NCBI GenBank assembly: GCA_947503715.1
Contig: CANNER010000002.1
Span: 1 to 64,000, forward strand
Direction of reading: 5' to 3'
DNA: 64,000 nucleotides
Source of the DNA: an uncultured Caulobacterales bacterium
GTDB lineage: Bacteria; Pseudomonadota; Alphaproteobacteria; Caulobacterales; Maricaulaceae
Numbering within the stretch: position 1 is the stretch's first letter; each line of letters begins with the position of its first letter. The position numbers and the translations under genes were made by a program. Positions 59,417 to 64,000 of the stretch are shown piece by piece. The notes below the pieces were generated by a model. The model had not been told where the DNA came from, made no database searches, and worked only from the letters and a program-made list of their open reading frames with translations.

Positions 59417-60025
59417 ATGGAAGATGCCAAGCGCTCAGATATGAAGGCGATGCCCGCGAAACCGCGCAAACGGCTGAGTCCGGATGCGCGGCGGCGGCAA
59501 TTACGCGATGTTGCCATGAAAGCCTTTGCCGCGGCCGGTATAGAGCGCGCGGTCCATGCGGATGTCGCCGCCTTGGCGGGTGTTTCGACACCGACAGTTT
59601 TCAAATATTTTCCGACACGGGACGCCCTTGTCGATGATGTTCTCGACAGGGTCGAGGTGACGATTACAGATCTCATCACCCAAATCCCCGTTCAATCCCA
59701 ATTAAGTGTGGCGGATATGCTGTACCGCTTTGCCAGCGGCCTCGATGTTTTATGCCTGACCGAACCGGATTTGATGAAAGTCGCGCTGGCTTGGTCCGTG
59801 GCCTTCTCCTCCGTCAGGGAACGGTACATTACGTTTCAGGAACAGCAGCTGGATATGTTGCAGGCAAGGCTGGGACAGTCGGAACATGACCGGTCCGATG
59901 CGCGCATTCTGATGGGGGTTGCCTTGCTCTATACCCGCATGCATTTTGACGGAACGTCAGATGATGTGAGACGTCGATACGTTGACCGATTGACGGAACT
60001 TTGGGCGGCCTCGCCGGACGGCTAA
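59417..60025 (+). CDS. TetR family transcriptional regulator
   Basis: The 202-residue protein has the N-terminal helix-turn-helix: RRQLRDVAMKAFAAAG then HADVAALAGVSTPTVFKYFPTRDALVDDVL, and a helical ligand domain with many hydrophobic residues. It is divergent from alkB and probably represses it in response to a fatty acyl or alkane-derived ligand, which is inference. ATG 59417 is favoured because GTG 59411 lies within the operator-like palindrome. Confidence 0.87.
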   Translation: MEDAKRSDMKAMPAKPRKRLSPDARRRQLRDVAMKAFAAAGIERAVHADVAALAGVSTPTVFKYFPTRDALVDDVLDRVEVTITDLITQIPVQSQLSVADMLYRFASGLDVLCLTEPDLMKVALAWSVAFSSVRERYITFQEQQLDMLQARLGQSEHDRSDARILMGVALLYTRMHFDGTSDDVRRRYVDRLTELWAASPDG

Positions 60026-60040
60026 GTGAGTGTAAATAGA

Positions 60041-61486
60041 TTACTCTACCAGCCGTGCACCGTCTTCGGCGCGCGGCAGAAGTGGCGGAATCCCAGCCGT
60101 CTTGTGATCAACATCAACGACCATGGTTGCGCCTACCTGACCATCAATATGTAACGTGTCGGCGATGAAACTCGTGGCAGGAGCCATAGAACCGACAGAT
60201 GTGCCTTCACCCCGAATTTCGAGCTTTTGCGTTGGTAAGTATATCGTGCCGAGAACACTCAATGAGCCGCCACCTGATACGAGGCTTTGTTGTTGAACAG
60301 ATAAACGGTTTCCGGGTGCTGTTTTATCAACGGCTTCCATAACGGCAAGACCTTTGCGGGCACCGCTATTGCGGGCTTTCAATTCAACTTGAGCCTGGCT
60401 CTGAATGTTAAGGACAGCGCCCTCCCCCGCGAGGATGAAGGTCACATCCTTCGCGACCGCCTCTGCGCCGTTAATAAAGCTCAGGGGTCCGTCTTTGATA
60501 ATATATTCACCGGGTAGAAAATCGACATCAATGCCGTCCACGGTCAGTCCGCCACAAAATGTACCCGGCCTAATATCAACGAAACTGCCCGTCAGGTTTT
60601 GCGACAATTCGATCACGCGGTTTGCGTCTTGATCAAAAATAGGAGTCGTCCCTGATGTTACGAAATCCTCTACCGCCGCCCGAAGTGACCCTGTCTGTTC
60701 GAAAACATCGTAAGCTGATGACAGCCTCAGTCGAAACAACTCACGTGCATCCAGTGTTGAGAGTTGAGCTGTGTCCTTTAAAATAACCAGATCCCGCAAG
60801 GGCACGACGCAGGTATCAGGAATTGTGGGCAAAGCGGTCGACTCATAAGGATCGTCAATCGCCTTACATTCCCCTTTTACGTAGGGATCGAAATCCCCAT
60901 AGGCACCGCCCACCGTGCAGAATGATTTCGCAACGGGCGGAAGAGAGGCCACGGAAACGATAGCGCTGGAACTGCTGGAGTTGGATTGAACAGAACAGGA
61001 CGGTGAGGAATATTTTATACCGCCATTAAAAGAAATAGATTGTGCCGAAGTCTGATTCAAAGCCATTAGGCAAATCGTATTTTCCGTTGAAATAACAGCG
61101 GAACTGCGGGCTTTCACAAGCGGGTCTTTTATACCGATGAGTTGTCCGAATGAGAGATCAATTGATCCATCGGCCAACAAGGTGACTTGGTTTTCTGCAA
61201 CAGTTGGAAAAAGCTCCAGTGTGACGCCACCCTTATAATTCGACTGGAAATGCGTTTCAGCATATGCCCCCTTATCGCTTAACGGGATAGCATTATTATT
61301 TACCGCCGCGATGACAGCGGCATCCAAAGCTCCATTAATCGCACCCTTTTCACGGACGACATTTGTGTAATCAACAGAGGCTGACGTGATGGCGAGCAAA
61401 GGGACAGCCATCATCGCAAAGAACATGGCGACTTGACCGTTTTCATCTTGCTCATAAGCAGACGTATTTTTCAAAAAATTTCGCAT
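60041..61486 (-). CDS. TadG-like pilus assembly protein (no VWA seen)
   Basis: The 481-residue protein begins with a TadE/G-like segment: DENGQVAMFFAMMAVPLLAITSASVDYTNVVREKGAINGALDAAV. The rest is beta-rich, with a Ser-rich stretch (SNSSSSSAIV) near residue 175 and paired Cys (SFCTVGG, GECKAI, TFCGG). I see no VWA motif. ATG 61486 or GTG 61495 starts it. No Tad secretion genes are near. It resembles the protein at 50647 only in the first 70 residues. Confidence 0.78.
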   Translation of the reverse strand: MRNFLKNTSAYEQDENGQVAMFFAMMAVPLLAITSASVDYTNVVREKGAINGALDAAVIAAVNNNAIPLSDKGAYAETHFQSNYKGGVTLELFPTVAENQVTLLADGSIDLSFGQLIGIKDPLVKARSSAVISTENTICLMALNQTSAQSISFNGGIKYSSPSCSVQSNSSSSSAIVSVASLPPVAKSFCTVGGAYGDFDPYVKGECKAIDDPYESTALPTIPDTCVVPLRDLVILKDTAQLSTLDARELFRLRLSSAYDVFEQTGSLRAAVEDFVTSGTTPIFDQDANRVIELSQNLTGSFVDIRPGTFCGGLTVDGIDVDFLPGEYIIKDGPLSFINGAEAVAKDVTFILAGEGAVLNIQSQAQVELKARNSGARKGLAVMEAVDKTAPGNRLSVQQQSLVSGGGSLSVLGTIYLPTQKLEIRGEGTSVGSMAPATSFIADTLHIDGQVGATMVVDVDHKTAGIPPLLPRAEDGARLVE

Positions 61487-61593
61487 GAGGCGCACGGCTT
61501 AATAGCCAAATTTTTACGAAGCGGTAATATTCTATATGAATCAAACGTAAATGCGCGGCTTACGTGTGACTGGGTCAATTAATCCTTAACAGA

Positions 61594-62214
61594 TCACCCT
61601 TTATCTGCCGTGACTTGAACGTCGATTTCAACAGCTTTTGAAACCCACTCATCTGTATCCCAAGGCGCGGCACCGACACCCCAAGCCGTCCGATCAAGCG
61701 TCGCCTGACCCGTCATGACGGCGCGGTCGCCATCCAGTGCTAAGTTGAAAAAGAGCTCAACAGGTAGCGTTGCTCCTTTTAGGGTCAGCGTGCCTTTAGC
61801 CTCATAGCCATCGCCAACGCTCACAATTTCAGTTGCCTCATAAATGGCTGTTGGGAAAGCCTTTGTTGAAAACCAAACTTTGCCCGGTAGAGTCGAGTTG
61901 CGATCTTTTGATCCGGCATCGACGCTTTTTAAGGGTATCTCGATACGAACATAACTGCCACCCAGCGCATCCGGGTCAAAATTTATGACGCCGGAAAACT
62001 CGCCGAAGCTTCCTGTAAAAGCGTCGCCTTCCTGTGCTGCCGTGAATTGAATAAAAGAATCCTCCGCCACAATATTCCAACTGGAAGCGCTCGCCGCACT
62101 GGCAGGCGCGGGCACATCCGCCGGAGTTTCGGCTGAACTGGCATTTCCGCAAGCGCCCAGCGACGCAGCGATGAGGAAGCCGGCGGATAAACGAAGTGAT
62201 TTTGTAAAGGTCAT
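61594..62214 (-). CDS. YceI family lipoprotein
   Basis: The 206-residue lipoprotein (signal ending LGAC) matches YceI: WNIVAEDSFIQFTAAQEGDAFTGSFGEFSGVINFDPD near the N-terminus, VDAGSKDRNSTLPGKVWFSTKAFPTA and a C-terminal WGVGAAPWDTDEWVSKAVEIDVQV. The family forms a lipocalin-like barrel that holds isoprenoid or fatty molecules. ATG 62214 is chosen from the signal peptide; ATG 62229 adds five residues. Confidence 0.9.
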   Translation of the reverse strand: MTFTKSLRLSAGFLIAASLGACGNASSAETPADVPAPASAASASSWNIVAEDSFIQFTAAQEGDAFTGSFGEFSGVINFDPDALGGSYVRIEIPLKSVDAGSKDRNSTLPGKVWFSTKAFPTAIYEATEIVSVGDGYEAKGTLTLKGATLPVELFFNLALDGDRAVMTGQATLDRTAWGVGAAPWDTDEWVSKAVEIDVQVTADKG

Positions 62215-62352
62215 GGTTTCTCTACGCATGGTAAGAGCTGTTTGTGCAAATGAATTTTCCGCGAGATGTAGAATCCTGTTCAATATTTAGGCTTCATTGC
62301 ATGAAATGCAGTTGATAGGGGTAATTCGACGCCGTTTAACAGAAGGTCTGCT

Positions 62353-63153
62353 ATGTCATCGCCCTATATCGCCACACCCGGTCAATTGTTTGATCTCTCC
62401 GCCTGTCCGACACGGGTAGATGTGTATAAGGATAAGGACACTGCGAAAGAGGCGATCAAGGACCACGCCAAGGCCATCGCACCGCTCGCGCATAAGCTTT
62501 ACGGCGAGGCGGACCGGAAGCTTCTCATCGTATTGCAGGGTATGGATACATCTGGTAAGGACGGCACGACGGAAGCCATTTTCCACCGTACGCCGCCTCT
62601 GAATGTCAAAGTCGCAGGGTTCAAAGCGCCGACGAAAACAGAACTCGCACATGATTATCTCTGGCGCGTGCATCAAGTCGTTCCGGGGGCGGGTCAGATC
62701 ACCGTTTTTAACCGCAGCCATTATGAAGACGTCCTCGTCGTCAAGGTGAAGAATTATGCCAGCCCCGAGACGATTGAGCAGCGCTATGCCCAGATCAATG
62801 ATTTCGAGCGGCTGCTGGTGGAGAGCGGGACGACCATCCTGAAATTCATGCTACATATTTCGCATGAGACACAGGGCGAGCGCCTGCGCGACCGTTTGGT
62901 GCAACCGCATAAACGGTGGAAGTTTAATCCGGGCGATCTAGACGACCGTGCGCTCTGGCCGGACTTTATGAACGCCTATGAGACGATGGTGCAGAGGACC
63001 TCGACCGAGCACGCGCCGTGGCACATTATTCCGTCCGACAGTCGCTCTACGCGCGGCGCGATTATCTCCGGCATTGTAAAGGACACGCTGGAAAAAATGG
63101 ACCCGCAATATCCCGATCCGGGATATCGTCCGGATGATTTCCAGATTGACTGA
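62353..63153 (+). CDS. Polyphosphate kinase 2 family protein
   Basis: The 266-residue PPK2 transfers phosphate between polyphosphate and a nucleotide. It has LQGMDTSGKDG (Walker A, near 61), VFNRSHYEDVL (Walker B region), and RDRLVQPHKRWKFNPGDLDDRALWPDF, which are the PPK2 signature. The direction and nucleotide cannot be told from sequence. Length is normal. The next gene overlaps its end by 20 bp. Confidence 0.92.
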   Translation: MSSPYIATPGQLFDLSACPTRVDVYKDKDTAKEAIKDHAKAIAPLAHKLYGEADRKLLIVLQGMDTSGKDGTTEAIFHRTPPLNVKVAGFKAPTKTELAHDYLWRVHQVVPGAGQITVFNRSHYEDVLVVKVKNYASPETIEQRYAQINDFERLLVESGTTILKFMLHISHETQGERLRDRLVQPHKRWKFNPGDLDDRALWPDFMNAYETMVQRTSTEHAPWHIIPSDSRSTRGAIISGIVKDTLEKMDPQYPDPGYRPDDFQID

Positions 63154-63904
63154 ACAGGCGGAACACGTTGATTTCGTTTTAGCGGACGGAGATGTCTATG
63201 GCCCAACGCGGCCTGAGACTAAAAAGACGCGTTGGCTCTGGAGGATATTTAAAATCCTGCTCTGGATTGTCCTCATCCTCCATCTCTATGCAGTGGCGTT
63301 GCGCTTCTTACCCGTACCGACGACAATCCTAATGACGCAGCGCGCCTTGGCGGGTGAAGATGTCCGTCGGGATTGGACGCGATTGGAAGATATATCCCCG
63401 CACCTCCCCCGCGCTGTCATGGGCGGCGAAGACTCCCGTTTTTGCGACCACCACGGTGTGGATTTCGAGGCGATCACGCAAGCACTGGAGGATAATGCAG
63501 AGGGCGGGCGACGGCGCGGCGGATCAACCATCACGCAACAAACGGCGAAGAATGTCTTCCTTTGGAATGGCGGTAGTTATGTACGCAAGGCGGCCGAGGC
63601 CTATTACGCGCTGATGGTCAATATCGTCTGGGGTAAGCGCCGCACGATGGAGATTTATTTAAACGTCGCAGAGTGGGGCGACGGTATATTCGGCGCGGAA
63701 GCGGCGGCGCAAGCCAGATTTGGAAAACCCGCCAAAGACCTGACGAAACGCGAAGCCGCCCTCCTCGCAGCTGTCCTGCCCAGCCCGAATAAGTGGCGCG
63801 TCGACCCGCCGGGGGACTATGTCAGCGAGCGGGCAGGGACATTAATGAAACGCGCAGAGGTTATCCGTACAAGTGGGTATGATGAATGTTTGGGACTTGA
63901 GTAA
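63134..63904 (+). CDS. mtgA: Monofunctional peptidoglycan transglycosylase MtgA
   Basis: The 256-residue membrane enzyme polymerises lipid II glycan strands without transpeptidase. One helix near residues 36-58 precedes the GT51 domain: MGGEDSRFCDHHGVD with the catalytic Glu, GGRRRGGSTITQQTAKN and MEIYLNVAEWGDGIFGAEAA. ATG 63134 overlaps the PPK2 gene by 20 bp and has a poor ribosome site. Length is normal for MtgA. Confidence 0.93.
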   Translation: MISRLTEQAEHVDFVLADGDVYGPTRPETKKTRWLWRIFKILLWIVLILHLYAVALRFLPVPTTILMTQRALAGEDVRRDWTRLEDISPHLPRAVMGGEDSRFCDHHGVDFEAITQALEDNAEGGRRRGGSTITQQTAKNVFLWNGGSYVRKAAEAYYALMVNIVWGKRRTMEIYLNVAEWGDGIFGAEAAAQARFGKPAKDLTKREAALLAAVLPSPNKWRVDPPGDYVSERAGTLMKRAEVIRTSGYDECLGLE

Positions 63905-63959
63905 TAAATACGCTCTCATCCCGGATTTATTCCGAGATAAGACACGCGTTGAAGTCGCT

Positions 63960-64000
63960 TTACAAAACCGCCAAAATCGCATCGGCCAGACGCGGAATAT
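63960..64000 (-). CDS. Possible C-terminal end of a minus-strand gene (partial)
   Basis: The minus frame reads IPRLADAILAVL and then TAA at 63960-63962, with the remainder beyond the edge. Thirteen codons are visible, too few to name it. The phase and hydrophobic helix-like ending are gene-like. It is only a hint. Confidence 0.3.
   Translation of the reverse strand, partial: IPRLADAILAVL

Overview
The window is an ordinary chromosomal segment of an alphaproteobacterium. This rests on the rRNA operon order (16S, tRNA-Ile, tRNA-Ala, 23S, 5S), a ClpB promoter fitting the alphaproteobacterial RpoH consensus, a COQ9 homologue, an ATM1-type exporter and two TadG-like proteins. Several lipoproteins, an AlkB hydroxylase, a BCCT carrier and a delta-class carbonic anhydrase suggest a marine, prosthecate-type lineage (Hyphomonadales/Maricaulales). 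That placement is inference; no marker was searched.

Layout. 1-3.0 kb: a sulfotransferase-like protein with a long coiled coil (runs off the left edge) and a YiiX-type papain-like hydrolase. 3.1-8.95 kb: a complete rRNA operon on the minus strand with terminator and promoter. 9-12.4 kb: alkaline phosphatase, an alpha/beta hydrolase and a lipoprotein delta-carbonic anhydrase. 12.4-15.35 kb: a two-gene unit of a DUF4132 protein and a small protein ending in Gly-Gly with a MoaD/ubiquitin-like C-terminal pattern; this is the best candidate for an undescribed system. 15.4-23.5 kb: thiolase and carotenoid oxygenase, a serine hydrolase, a membrane-anchored hydrolase, a NatAB-like ABC exporter and COQ9. 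23.5-24.4 kb: a gene-free region rich in hairpins. 24.4-41.2 kb: peroxiredoxin, MBL hydrolase, a YdbH-like giant envelope protein, an M23 peptidase, a membrane protein with AT-hook-like tail, a methyltransferase, ClpB, a DUF2945 protein, a BCCT transporter, a WecG-type glycosyltransferase and an ATM1 exporter. 41.2-49.1 kb: a barrel lipoprotein, a four-gene catabolic-looking cluster (SDR, DUF1330, DUF2855, dienoyl-CoA isomerase), an AraC regulator, a methyltransferase and three related small envelope proteins. 49.2-64 kb: PurT, two TadG-like proteins, nitrilase, carboxylesterase, DadA-like oxidase, two YdcH-like proteins, SDR, DUF2959 lipoprotein, AlkB with a divergent TetR regulator, YceI, PPK2 and MtgA.

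There is no insertion sequence, phage, integrase or CRISPR array. Most genes are housekeeping, envelope or lipid/hydrocarbon metabolism. The least explained parts are the DUF4132 pair with a terminator hairpin at its start codon, the AT-hook membrane protein, the triplet of small envelope proteins, a 130-bp palindromic element at 43.5 kb, and intergenic regions whose terminators point at unannotated minus-strand transcripts.
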